Assembly (NCBI GenBank): GCA_963576565.1
Contig: OY755044.1
Span: forward strand, 44,272,735 to 44,336,734
Source: Aspidapion aeneum
Taxonomy: Eukaryota > Arthropoda > Insecta > Coleoptera > Brentidae
DNA: 64,000 nt
Direction of reading: 5' to 3'
The notes below the pieces were generated by a model. It was not told where the DNA came from and did not search any database. It was given only the letters and a program-made list of their open reading frames with translations. The position numbers were made by a program, and so were the translations under genes. This document shows positions 22,978-33,824 of this stretch, piece by piece (position 1 is the first letter of the stretch; every line of letters begins with the position of its first letter).

Positions 22978-24382
22978 ATGCAACGTATCATTTGTTATGT
23001 CCTTCGAATAGTTAACCTTTTTCAAAACCATTCCTATCAAAAACCCACTAAGCCACCGGACCAAAAAATTATTTTTGAAAATATTGTTTTTCCTACCACC
23101 GGTGAGATGCAAAGTGTTTTTACCTTACCGTTATACCTTCTTATCAAACGCGTTCAAGGTTCTTGCTTTTCTGAGCTTTTTTCCGCGTTATCTAAGGATA
23201 AACCAATACCGAAACCTTTTCGAAAACTTTCACCTTTTCTTGATGAAAATAATATCATTAGAGTCGGTGGCAGATTACAAAAATCTGCAAAACACCCCGT
23301 CTTACTTTCGAGTATACCTTCATCCTGGGTTTAAAACATTACATAATCTGCTTTTACAGCAATTTTGGATATTATCTGCCAGACGGGCAATTCAAAGAAC
23401 CATATCCAAGTGCTTGCAATGTTTTAGAATCAACCCTAAACCCTATAGACCGCCCATAATGAGTTCTCTTCCCGCTCATCGAATCAATCAACTTAAACCT
23501 TTTTCGAGTGTAGCTATCGACTTTTGTGGACCTTTCTTTGTGATTCCTTATCGTTACCGTGGTTGTAAAGCTTTCAAATCGTATGTCTGTGTGTTTGTCT
23601 GTACGGCCACACAATGCGTGCATTTGGAATTAACCATGGAACTGTCCACCGAAGGGTTTGTAGGTGCATTCCATCGATTCATTTCTAGACGTGGAAGCGT
23701 GACGCAATGCTGGTCAGATCAGGGCAGTAATTTTATAGGGTTTCGTAACCAATTACTTGATTACGCAAGAAGTGCGTCCACCAGACTTTCTATTCGTTGG
23801 CATCTGGGACCCCCTCTCAGTCCACATTTCAATGGCCTGGCAGAAGCTGGCGTCAAAAGTTTTAAAACTCACTTTGTTCGAGTTGTCGGCGACCAGAAGT
23901 TGTCCATCGTGGAAATGTCCACCCTTACATGTCGCATAGAAGCCGTACTTAATAGTCGCCCTTTATCTCCTGCCTCTTCAGACCCACACGATCTTCAACC
24001 TCTTACACCTGGCCATTTTTTGACCCTTGAACCCCTTAATTCAGAAATTCCGGAGTCAGATTTGTCCGAGGTTCCCCTAAATCGGCTCTGGAGATGGCAA
24101 CTAATCCAAGAACTACATAATGGTTTTTGGAAACGGTATTCTGTAGAGTATTTGCATACACTACAACAGCGACACAAGTGGGCTGATTCGTCCCCAAATA
24201 TCAAATTAAATGATTTGGTTATCATAACGAGTGATCACATCCAATCACCTTTGAAATGGCCAGTCGGTCGGGTTCTCGAATTGCATTCCGGCGGAGACGG
24301 TCAAGTGCGTGTAGTGACGGTACGAACGGCTACCGGTGTTTACAAGCGGCTAGTTGTAAAACTGTGCCGCTTGCCGAATTAA
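22978..24382 (+). pseudogene. BEL-1 integrase
   Basis: 22978-23334 reads the region before the integrase, including FRKLSPFLDENNIIRVGGRLQ. A deletion and frameshift near 23320 removes part of the junction, and 23075-24382 continues with an HHCC zinc-finger type segment (LHPGFKTLHNLL, CLQC). The catalytic core has Asp in AIDFCGPF (about 23517), Asp in WSDQGSNF (about 23717) and Glu in GLAEAGVKS (about 23840). The C-terminal DUF5641-type tail (LTPGHFLTLEPLN, WPVGRVLELHSG, LVVKLCRLPN) is complete. The core is intact; the N-terminal join is broken. Confidence 0.88.
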
Positions 24383-24594
24383 AAGTAATTTTAATTTTTT
24401 CTACCTATTGAAGTCAATTATTACAATAGGTAATTCTTTATTATTATTTTTTTAATTTTGTTTTTTGTTTTGCCTTTTTTGGGTTTTCGTTATCTCTAAA
24501 TAAACTTACGCTACTTTTCTGTTTTTCATTCATTTATATTTATCTATATCTGTCCGGTTGAAATTCTTAAATTGTGTGTTTTGGAGGGCAGTTA

Positions 24595-25059
24595 TGTTAG
24601 CTCTCGCTAAATTTCGCGGTTGTTTTTAAAATTTTAAAACCACACAATTGGATGACGGACAGAGTACATTTTCCGCGCATTGGACATGCGCACCAAGAAT
24701 CAGTGAGATCCTTTTCTACCGCCTCGAGCGTGTTAATTTACTTTCTCCAACTATTACAAATTTCTACACTTAAAAGTGCTCGATTTTGGTGTACTGAAGC
24801 ATAGAACTAGAAACTTCAGCCCTTCAGATACGTGGTGCCATCATTAGATCAAGACAGGGGCCCCTGGAACGTGGAGAAATTGGCTGCAAACTAGTGAGTG
24901 CTTTGGTTCTGATTTCCGTTGTGTGGTACCAGCAATTAACTATGGACCTTTTGATTATTTCGTGATTTCGTATCAATGTATTTATGTTTGTTCGCGCTTT
25001 TATTAATTAAAATATATACAGTCCACTGCAGTTACCGTTTTTCTAATTGCGGGCATACA
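24595..25059 (+). repeat. BEL-1 3' LTR
   Basis: 465 bases, TGTTAGCTCT to GGGCATACA, followed directly by the second ACAAC target copy. It lacks the seven bases AAAATGG of the 5' LTR. Confidence 0.92.
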
Positions 25060-25254
25060 ACAACTAGTAGTTATATTATCTCATAAACTAAGAATATCTT
25101 ATTAAACTAATTCTTGCACTTAAAAATCGCTTATAAAAAGGACTAAAGTACTAGACCCTGTGTCGACTACAGAAAGTTTAATGACGTGACCAAGAGAGCT
25201 ATCATCAACCAAAAAACGAGAAAACATTAAAAACATTGATATAATTATGGCTTT

Positions 25255-25480
25255 TTACCTTTGGGATTTTGCCGGAAGGGGAGTTTACTAGTTTACTGTT
25301 ATGCCATTTGGACTACTCATTGTTTCAGCTGCATTTATATGGAAACATATGAGGAACACCTAAATAACCCACGAGAATTATTCTTAAGAATCAGAAACGC
25401 AAACCTTAAATTTAATCCAAATAAGTTAGAGCATAAATACATGTTTAAAAAATCGAAAAGTGAAGCACTCATATCTTGCT
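25255..25480 (+). pseudogene. Ty3/gypsy RT relic
   Basis: Reads a decayed GVY..FTVMPFGL, the hallmark RT segment before the catalytic box, followed after a deletion by TYEEHLNNPRELFLRIRNAN and LKFNPNKLE, which in gypsy elements lies after YLDD. The catalytic box is gone. Only about 75 codons survive. Confidence 0.7.
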
Positions 25481-25649
25481 TTGGAATCAATGGCAAATTT
25501 GAATTCGCAAACGCGAATTTTTAAGTGCGCTTGCTTGTGTTTTGTAACGTAGACACACAGCTGCCGTGTATGTGAACGTCATATTTGTTGTTTATTTACA
25601 TTTTGCGGTGTTTTGCGTTTGTCGTGTAAAATTATGTTTTTCTCTGTGA

Positions 25650-25729
25650 AAATTAGGAAATAATTCACGTAAAACATGTGTGGTTTGTGGAAAAATGTCC
25701 GGGAGAAGTAAGGGAGTGCCATTCCATGG
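25650..25729 (+). other. THAP-type first exon (orphan)
   Basis: An open frame reads RKTCVVCGKMSGRSKGVPFHG and runs into GG|GTAAGT at 25729/25730, a good donor. CxxC followed by VPFH is the start of a THAP zinc-finger domain, and the donor is in phase 2 within the FHR/FHG codon, exactly as in the THAP gene on the minus strand at 38442-38378. No in-frame ATG is present (an upstream TGA closes the frame) and no matching second exon was found before the hAT insertion at 26095. Confidence 0.5.
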
Positions 25730-26241
25730 GTAAGTACTTGTAGGTATTTTTAATTTGTTAATAAAGTTAAGAGTGATTTATATAGATGCCATTAAACACT
25801 CTTCATGGTGCCCACAATAAATCTGCACATTTAATTTTAGGAAAACTACCATTTTAATTCATAATTTGATACATTTTCACCCAATCAACCTAGTTTTTAG
25901 AAAAAAAAACTAGACATAACCCAAAATTTTTGAAAATTGTCAAATATTGTAGTGACGTAATGGGTTATGTTCCAAAATCACCAAAACTGACGCATGCGCA
26001 GTAACCGAAATCCTATCTACCCGAAAAAGTAACATTAAGAATTAAATGGGGGTCCTGGCTTCAAGCCTTGCGTGTAAGAATGCATGGGTATGCCTAGTGT
26101 TGTAAAATTTCCAGAAATATATCTTCGGAAATATTTCCTGAAACATTGGAAATATATGGAAATATTGGAAATACAGTGAAACCTCCTATAAGCGGACACT
26201 CACGGTTCCGTGAATTCTGTCCGCTTATTGGAGGTGTCCGC

Positions 26242-26403
26242 TTATGAGAGGGAACTGCGAAATTTTAATATATATTTATTACCAATTTCCACTGCTTGAG
26301 TTTTTCCGATATTAAATTTTTCAGCGATCTCTCTTTCCTTCTCCGAAACGTTAACAACTTCCATTTTTTCACGTAAACTAAGAAGTTTTTTAGTAGGCAC
26401 CAT
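26242..26403 (-). pseudogene. Pogo/Tigger transposase N-terminal helix-turn-helix
   Basis: From the ATG at 26403 the minus strand encodes MVPTKKLLSLREKMEVV.. followed by EIAEKFNIGKTQAVEI, a CENP-B N-terminal/pogo DNA-binding domain, ending at 26242 after about 53 codons. The ORF is open upstream to 26574, but the family start fits the MVPTKK methionine. The domain recognises transposon ends in this family. The remaining transposase is absent. Confidence 0.6.
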
Positions 26404-27246
26404 TTCAAAGAGATTTATTACTACCCAATTGAACAATAAAAATAAAACACAGCAGTCCCGCCCCCGTCGAATAAAATATGTTGTAAATACGACAGAAGTA
26501 TTTATAGTCTCCGGATTAAAAAGGAAAGGTAATTCCCAGGCTGCAGAGTGCGTTGTGGCCCAAGGACTGTACACAGAGAACAGGACGGTCCACTTCCATA
26601 AGCCCCATATATTCCAAATTTCGCTACGTCACAAAATCCTCAAGGTGTCGAGCCATCCTTCTATGAACCTACTCATCCTTCTCAAAAGACCCTTGATCTG
26701 TTTGATAGGGTGGTCTTTCCTTTTCTATTCAGATTAAATGAAAAAGGACAACCGAACTTATTGATTTTTTTCGCGAATCCAAAGTGAGGTTAATTTTTCC
26801 GTGCATTTCGCATTTTTATTTATTTTAAGGGAAAAAATTTGTGGAATCTTGGTTTTGTATTGTTATTTTCGATATTTTAAACAATTTTCGGAATCGCAAA
26901 ATCCCAGGAGAGCATCCTGTGCGGTTTCTGGATGTAAATCCAACTATTCGAACTTAGAAGTTCTACGTTTATGAGTTTTTTTAAATTTCCACCTTCCAAT
27001 GACTGTTCCCAAGACTATTTTGCAAGAGTGGCTAAGGCGTTGTGGAAAAGACAATATGGATCCCACGAAAGCATTTCTACAGAACAGTTTTCGAAATTCC
27101 TTTTCAAGATAAATTGCTAGGTAAATATCTTTTTAAATCTATTTAGGGCCACATTCTTTAATTATGTAAGGTTAAAATTCAGGATCTTTTGCCGCCCCTC
27201 TCCTGTCGTAACGCATTTTCAAGAAAAATATAAAAAAATCATTCAA

Positions 27247-27692
27247 TGTATAGTCCTTGCCATAGGCAGTTACACTTTTGTGACTTTGACATAAATATAC
27301 CTATTTCCGAGCCTATTTCCAAGCATATTTCCTAACCACAAATATATTAAAAATTAAATATGTTGTGTAGGTATGAACCTTATGTTGTGTTAAGCCCAAA
27401 TCATTTAGTTGTAATCTGCCGAGTTTTTTAAGTGCTGGGTGGAAAAAAAAATATGCCACTTTAGTCAAACTCAGTATGTAGGTATGTGGGCACAATAGAT
27501 CCATATGTGGTCACAGTGCATGGAGGTCCAGAAGGGCCTGCCACCACTTTCGAATACATACATACCTTATGTTGACAAAAAAAATGTTCTCATAAAAACA
27601 ACTCAACAACATACCATTTTTCAGATTTTTTGATAAAGAAATAGGTTAAAAATGTCACAAAAGTGTAACCACCTATGGCCAAGACTATGACA
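27247..27692. mobile_element. Inverted-repeat element inside the THAP intron
   Basis: The end near 27247 (TATAGTCCTTGCCATAGG.., TTACACTTTTGTGAC) is repeated as a reverse complement at 27650-27692, about 42 bases with few mismatches. It is about 446 bases long with no coding capacity. Confidence 0.6.
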
Positions 27693-27782
27693 TAAAGGTA
27701 ACCCTCCCCCCCCCCCAGAGATTACTTAATGTAACACTAAGCCGCATGTGAATTTATTTAGGCCTGTGTGGTTATCTATGAA

Positions 27783-27911
27783 CAAGGCGTGATCAGCTGA
27801 ACCAAATTTGTTCACCATCCTACAGGACTTTAATTAATTCTTGATCCTGTAGTGTATTGTAGTGTCCTATGGAGTCCTGTAGACCTACTGTGGGCAGCTG
27901 ATCACCCCTTG
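27783..27911. mobile_element. hAT-type MITE, 129 bases, perfect 8-base TSD
   Basis: Termini CAAGGCGTGATCAGCTG and CAGCTGATCACCCCTTG are inverted at 16 of 17 positions. TCTATGAA is present at 27775-27782 and 27912-27919. It is non-coding. A second, disrupted copy ends at 29957. Confidence 0.85.
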
Positions 27912-29595
27912 TCTATGAAGAAACCTCTACAACCACAAAAATTAGACATTAAACATACTTTTTAATTTTTTTTCTGTAAATGTGCAATTTAATTGTTTTT
28001 CTGTTTTGTACTAATTTGACTCCAAGATCCAATAATTTGGGACACCTACTGTAATTTTGACAAAAATGTCATAACAAAATAATAGTTGGACAATTTCTAA
28101 AACCTCATGTTTTTTTGTGAATTCCATATGTACTAGAGTACAAAATTTACACTGTAGAAACTACCTTTTTTTAAAAAAGTTCCTTATATATGTTTTTTTA
28201 TTACAGGCTTATGTACTTCCAAAACAATACTAAGGAATACATCTGTGCCAAGTCAAAACTTATCAGTGAAACCAATAGAAGTTGATCCTGAAGAGCCAAC
28301 TGCAGGTACAAGCATCGAAATCAAGGAACATTTGCTGGTTGATGTTGGTACAAAAGAAAACTACTTAGTTAAAGTCTGATTTTTTTTTGTTTTGTGCAAA
28401 TTGATAGAGTTATTGTTGAATTTTTTGTATCGGAGTCTGCTATTGTACGAAAATGAGTATTCAGTTGGTTTGCGACTGTTAGTGTGTGTCTTTAATAGTT
28501 TCAGAATCTATTCTAAGTTTAATTTAGTTGTTTTCTCTGCCTCCCCAATAATTTATTTATAATGTTCTAAGTTTTTGTTTTGTCAATTTTATCAATTTTA
28601 GTTTTTGCACAATGGAGATTTTGCTTTAGCACAGTTTTTTTAAAGATATATTTATATTTTTTATATATATTATTAAAATGTAATATATTATTATATTTTT
28701 TTCAATTCTTTAGAAGCTAATGTCACTTAATAAAAACAAAATGATGCTGAGAAGTAAAAAGGTCTTGCAGTTGGGTAAAAAATACTAGGACATTTCTTAG
28801 AAAGGTAAAATACCTACATGTCCTAGATTTTTTGCCCCTATGGTTCATTCTTCTTACATTTCATTTATCAAATTCAGGATTTGTTATCCTGATGTTTATG
28901 GTAACAAATTCCTTATTGCTTCTAATCAATAACCCCACTTAATATTGTACACAGGTTTGTTATTTTTTTGCTATTATGAGTGATATAACAAAAAAATTCT
29001 AAAAATGTATACAGATGCCTAAAGACTTTATCTACTTAGATAATTTCTAGTATTATAAATCAATAAATATAATAAATTTGGTCGAAATTAAAATAGGAAA
29101 ATAACTTTTATTTAATCATTTTATTTTTTATCTTTAAATATGTAAACATGTATCCTGAGATGATATCTTTGAGGGCACTAACATATACCTCATAAAATCA
29201 AACCTATATGTAACATTTAGATGAAGCAATAGGTTAAAATACTGATAACTACAAATTGCTTCAACAGGAAAAAAAGTGAGATTTTAATTACTAAAATAAT
29301 AAGGGACAAAAAGCTAGTACTGCTGCTAGTTAGGTGAAGTTGAGCAATATACACACCTCAGTAGGTACACATGTTATTACCTTTTAAACATAGCAATGTT
29401 GTAGAACACTCTACATCAGTTGAAAGAAAAAACTGTATAATGTATTGACAAAACATTTAATTTATCATGTCATGTGGAATGAGGTTTCATACTGTACAAA
29501 TGACATGATAACTGAACATTTTTGCCAACAATATCTCGGTTTTACCAAAGACAGTCAGTTTATGGTCCTTGGTTTTTTCACTTTAGGTGGTACTA

Positions 29596-29957
29596 CTAGG
29601 TGATAAGTGGAATGAAATGGATGCATTGTTCTACAGGAATTAGCAACAAATTTTTGGTCCTGTAGTGGATTGCAGGGTGCATGTATACTGCTTAAGCTAG
29701 AATGCCGCTATCTACCTATAAAATTTTCCTAGTTTTGATTAAAAAAACCTGAAAAATAATATACAAATGCTACTTTCTGATAATGGTAAGTTATTTGCTT
29801 CTTAAAAACCATAAAAGCTTAAGAAGATTTGCTAATAGAAATTGATAAGTAGAATAATGTAGTGATTAAGACAGCAAAAAGTTAGGCAATATAGTGTCCT
29901 GCACAGTCCTGTAAATGAATTTTGTACACCTACTATGGGCAGCTGATCACCCCTCAT
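29596..29957. mobile_element. Second, interrupted copy of the 27783 hAT MITE
   Basis: The right end (CAGCTGATCACCCCTC) and internal motifs (CTACAGGA.., GTCCTGTAGTG.ATTG, AGTGTCCT.., CCTACTATGGG) follow the order of the 27783-27911 copy. About 190 extra bases lie in the middle (about 29697-29885). The left terminus is decayed and no target duplication was resolved. Confidence 0.5.
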
Positions 29958-31486
29958 TCTAGGCTTAGGTATTCTAATGGGGAGTAAAATACTATTCACA
30001 AAATATTCTAGATGATATTCCAAATATTAACACTTTTTTTTAAGCAAATGCTGATGAATGACAATGAAAAAATTTATTTGATTTTATTGATGATTGAGGG
30101 GTTCTGTAAACTATTTTCTGCAGAAGATACACCTAGGATATTTTTACATAAAATTCTATATTATTATTATCTTTCTACATTACAGCGAGACATGGTTTTA
30201 AAAAAAACGTTTTAAAATTAGTTTTTGTTTATATTTTACGAAAAAGTGAGGTTATGTCGTTGAGTATTTTGTGACGTATTAAAACTCGTCTGACAGATTT
30301 CGCGAAGTGGACCATCCTGTTCTCTGTATACAGTCCTTGGTTGTGGCCAACATACTACATAATATTTATGCTCATGTCGTGCAGCGCTCCGTCCCGTTTT
30401 CAGAGGTTCACGTCCGGTTAGGGAAGGTTTCAGAATTTTTTACCCGAAAAAATTTGTCCGCGTCCTGTTATTAGAGTGTCCGGTTATTGGAGTGAATTTT
30501 ACATGTAAAGAAATAGGGAAAAGCTTGGTTCCAAAAAATTTGTCCGTCTAAAGGGAGTGTCCGCTTAATAGGGGTGTCCGCAAGGAGAGGTTTCACTGTA
30601 TATGAAATATTAAAAAAATAAGAAAAAAGGGAATATTTATTTATAAAATCCTAACAAAACACCGAAAAACGCAGAAGGCTTATACATGAACACAAATCAG
30701 GAGTTATTCGTCAAACAAATATACAGAAATAAAGTTAAATTTGTCAATAAAAATCTCATTCTTGACACACTACACTATTCACTTGTTGACCAAGAAGCAT
30801 CGCAGTCATTAGCATCACACTCAATAACATCGTCTTGCCAGTCTACTTCCTCAAAATTTTTAATAGTATCAGAAATAAAAATTGCTCTATAAGTTTAATG
30901 CCTTAGAATTACATAACGCTCGGTAGGGGGGTTTCGGCCTTGCTTACACTCAATGTTATTTAAATGTGTTTTTTCTTTAAAAATGCGTGAAGAGGGGGGA
31001 TAGGGGTCAAAAATCCTGAATTTTTGCGTTGAGTAATTAAGGAACGCTCCCTAAGGTTACAAAATATGAAAGATAATATTGTTTTAAATATTTCCAATAT
31101 TTCCGAAACACCTTCGGAAATTTCCAATATTTCCATTTCCATCACTAGGTATGCCCCATATTTATGCTCTAACGTATTTGATTTAACCCAAAGAAGTATT
31201 TTCTATACAGTAACTATCTGTGCAAGATGAATTTCTTTACATGTATTGCCATACAGACAAGTAAAGTGATATATTTTCTATCAATAAACACAAGGAATGA
31301 ACAGATTGCATTAAATATGGAGAAAATGGTAGAGCAAAATAAATCTTTAATACTTCTTGCCGGTCTAAATGAGATTAGCGCGGGGACATTCTTTGAAGTT
31401 TTCTAAGATATTAATGGCATGCTTCACATGTCTTAGATTCTGATTGATGCAATAATTTTTGCATTATTGGTGTCATGGGTAAATGG

Positions 31487-31870
31487 TCACAATAATATAG
31501 AAGTAAGTGGTTTTAGAAATTATCAACAAAAGTTCAAAGCTGAAGATTATTAAAATTTAAGTTCAAACGCTGATTTTTTTTCACTTTGGTTTTTAAGTAA
31601 TTCAGCAATTTTCTTATTGAGAGGTTCGTTATTTCTAAAGTAAAATTAGTGGTTAAAATATATATAAATAGAAGTTGATCACAATAATATAGAAGTAAGT
31701 GGTTTTAGAAATCATCAACAAAAGTTTAAAGCTAAAGATGAGAAAGATTTAAGATTAAACGCGATTTTTTTTTACTTTCGTTTTATAACTAATTGAGCAA
31801 TTGACTAATTGAGAGGTTCGTTTTTTCTAAAGCAAAATAAGTGGTTGAAATAAATATAAAGAGAAGTAGT
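31487..31870. repeat. Tandem duplication, 192-base period
   Basis: TCACAATAATATAGAAGTAAG starts both units (31487 and 31679). The copies differ by scattered substitutions and small indels, so the duplication is not recent. No ORF is conserved between the units. Confidence 0.75.
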
Positions 31871-32261
31871 AGTATCGAATGATAATGCTCTAGTAATTTT
31901 AGAAGCAGAATGTAAAATAAGAAATAACAACAATAAATGACTCTTCATCAAAAGATTTTCAACATTTTTGCATGCTTGTAAAGAGATTCAGAAGACTTTC
32001 AAACAAAGGTATTACTCAACTCACTATTTCTATACAAAATATAGGGGTGAAGTGTCCCTCTCGATGAGGGTGAGTGCTACAAAAATTCCAAGGTAGCCAA
32101 AAAGTGTTCCCCTAGCAAACAAAATCCGTCCGTGGGTTTTTCCAAATTTCATCAAGAAATACCCGAAAATAAAGCCTCTGTTAAGTTTTCGTCGAAACAC
32201 ACTGTATATCCAAAATAAAAATAAACCAAGGATTTTCATGAAATTTGAGCCAAATATGTAT
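31871..32261. other. No supported gene
   Basis: The minus ORF at 32030-32239 has no recognisable features. Confidence 0.45.
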
Positions 32262-33092
32262 TAACTCCTCAATGTTATTTATAAGCTTTTCACGAAAATA
32301 TTAACAGATAGACTATAACAACAAAATTTGGCGGATATTAATCAATAGAACAAGCAGGTTTAGAAAAGGTTTCAGTACAGTTGACCACCTATTAACCATA
32401 AAAATCCTAATAGATCGAGCCAACGAATACAACGTTTTTCTATATTGCGTTTATGGACTTTCAAAAAGCTTTCGATAGCATTGACCACAGGGTAGTAATA
32501 GCATTTTTAATTAATAGCCAAATAGATCACAGATACACAGATTTAATAGTCAATATATATAGCGAGGCAACAACTTCATTGAAAATCTACGAAGGAACCA
32601 AGCCAATCCCCATAAGAAGATAACTATTTAACCAGGCCCTGGAAGATGTTTTCAAAAACTTAGATGGAAAAGAAATAGGCATCAAAGTAAACGGACAATA
32701 CTTGAACCACCTAAGCGTGATGAAATCGCCTTAATAACAGATAAGAAAGAAGAACAAATAAAAATGCTGGAAGAACTGGATACAGCAGTTAAAAATATAG
32801 GCTTAAGTATGAACTACACTAAAACAAGAATTATAACAAACAAAGATAAAAATGTCACGATCAGAATAAACCTAGAGAAAATAGAACATGTAGAGATATA
32901 TGGGACAAATTCTTAAACTAAAAAAAGAAAACCAAACAGCTGAAATCAGGAGACAAGTAAGATTTGGCTGGGTAGCAGTAAATTAAGCTACATAGTAAAA
33001 ATTAAAAAATATTCACAGTACCTCAAAATCAATTTGTATATCCAATGATCCCAGACCTGGACACTTACAAAATCAAACATGGATAAGGTAAC
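32262..33092 (+). pseudogene. RTE-clade LINE RT, left part (split by BEL-2)
   Basis: The 5'-truncated copy begins at LLNVIYKLFTKIL. Order and content follow the copies at 47036 and 54195: FRKGFSTVDHLLTIKIL, a decayed D(F)xKAFDSI, DHRYTDLI.NIYSEATTS, then LITDKKEE and the thumb. The YADD box is deleted near 32720. At 33092 the sequence stops in the middle of a lysine-rich segment, MDKVT, and resumes at 45240 with KGQRSMEKQM. It is non-functional. Confidence 0.8.
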
Positions 33093-33603
33093 TGGGTGGA
33101 GTCCCGAAAGAGTGGTCCCTGGTATTTTCCCCAAAAAACGAAAAAATACCCTGAAAAACACCCCTTTGGGATTTCTATAAAAAAGGTTAATTTTGTGATG
33201 TTTTAAATTAGTTTCGCCCACGTTAAGACTTACCAGTTTGTTTTCTGCAGCTTCGCTCGTCTTTATCAGTGATGGTAGGGCCGATCCGGGTTTTCACTCC
33301 CGAAAATAGTTTTAAGGTTTTTTGTTGCGATGCGTTCTCGGCAAAAGTTTCGACGGAAGTGGTTTTCTTTCTCTTTCTGGCGCAGGTCGGCGCTTTCCAA
33401 AAAGTCAAAACGTGGTTTTATCGCGATTTTAACAAAAGCTGACAAAAGTCATATGACCAAAAAAGGTCCCAAAAAGGTGCTAAAAATCGCTTTTCCCAAA
33501 ATAGGATTTTACAACCCAGGTGATTATTAAAAATCTTAACCCCGCATTTTTAATAAACAAAAACAATTTTAAATTAAAAATAAAAACAAACGGTTTCTAG
33601 CCA
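33093..33603 (-). repeat. BEL-2 3' LTR
   Basis: 511 bases. On the minus strand it begins TGGCTAGAAACCG and ends GACTCCACCCA. The plus-strand ORFs at 33330-33530 here and 44955-45161 in the other LTR are the same LTR sequence and not genes. Confidence 0.93.
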
Positions 33604-33824
33604 TTCCCCCCACCATAAAAATCTTAAATTTTTATACGAAAAAGGTTCAGGCCGAAAAGAGAAAAAAAATAAAAATAAAAATTAAACATTGTTTGCCACA
33701 CTATTTCTTGCAGCAAACTCAATGTTATCCCAAAAAATTCTAATTGGTATTTATTTGATTTAATGCAATCAAATAACTAAAATAGACATCACACACATGA
33801 TTTCGGAAATTGGCAAATTGATAT

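Larger units (their letters stand above)
18074..25059 (+). mobile_element. Complete BEL/Pao LTR retrotransposon (BEL-1)
   Basis: Two LTRs bound a Gag, zinc knuckles, aspartic protease, RT, RNase H and integrase set in BEL/Pao order. The 5-base target duplication ACAAC is present at 18069-18073 and 25060-25064. The element is 6986 bases long. The LTRs differ by about seven substitutions and a 7-base deletion by eye. The coding region is broken by several frameshifts, so it cannot make a polyprotein, yet each domain remains readable. A purine-rich GGAGGGCAGT precedes the 3' LTR and fits a polypurine tract. It is the same family as BEL-0. Confidence 0.95.
26890..28379 (+). pseudogene. Broken two-exon THAP-domain gene
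   Basis: Near 26918 the sequence reads CAVSGCKSNYSN, a THAP start. FFKFP and ILQEWLRRCGKDN follow in shifted frames, and FEIPFQDKLL leads into a donor at 27120/27121 (AG|GTAAAT). The acceptor TTTTTTTATTACAG ends at 28206, and splicing in phase 1 continues LCTSKTILRNTSVPSQNLS.., a usual post-THAP segment, to a TGA at 28377-28379. An in-frame TGA, at least two frameshifts and loss of the CxxH part make the DNA-binding domain non-functional. The gene lies wholly inside the pogo-like element. Confidence 0.55.
26175..30598. mobile_element. Pogo/Tigger-like element, TA target
   Basis: Termini are CAGTGAAACCTC and its inverse GAGAGGTTTCACTG, flanked by TA at 26173-26174 and 30599-30600. GTCCGCTTAT-type motifs repeat in both subterminal regions, and a longer inner inverted pair lies at about 26553-26597 and 30305-30350. 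The left arm carries a pogo-type helix-turn-helix exon (26242-26403). The element is 4424 bases long, but much of the interior is later insertions and a THAP pseudogene. The catalytic DDE domain was not found. Confidence 0.7.
26095..31147. mobile_element. hAT-type element, 8-base TSD, split by a pogo-like insertion
   Basis: The left end TAGTGTTGTAAAATTTCC and right end GGAAATGGAAATCATCACTA-like sequence (reverse complement starting TAGTGATGGAAATGG) are inverted, and GGTATGCC is found at 26087-26094 and again at 31148-31155. Both arms carry GGAAATATT-rich subterminal motifs. An 8-base duplication and TAGTG termini fit hAT. Removing the pogo-like insertion (26175-30598) leaves roughly 630 bases with no transposase, so it was probably non-autonomous. 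Confidence 0.8.

Noticed and set aside
29000..31000. AT-rich repeats examined as possible CRISPR-like or satellite arrays
   Set aside because: No regular repeat-spacer pattern; the organism is eukaryotic and the region is explained by nested elements.
33330..33530. Plus-strand ORF of 66 codons, repeated at 44955-45161
   Set aside because: Both copies lie wholly inside the BEL-2 LTRs, which explains their near identity; no sign of a gene.
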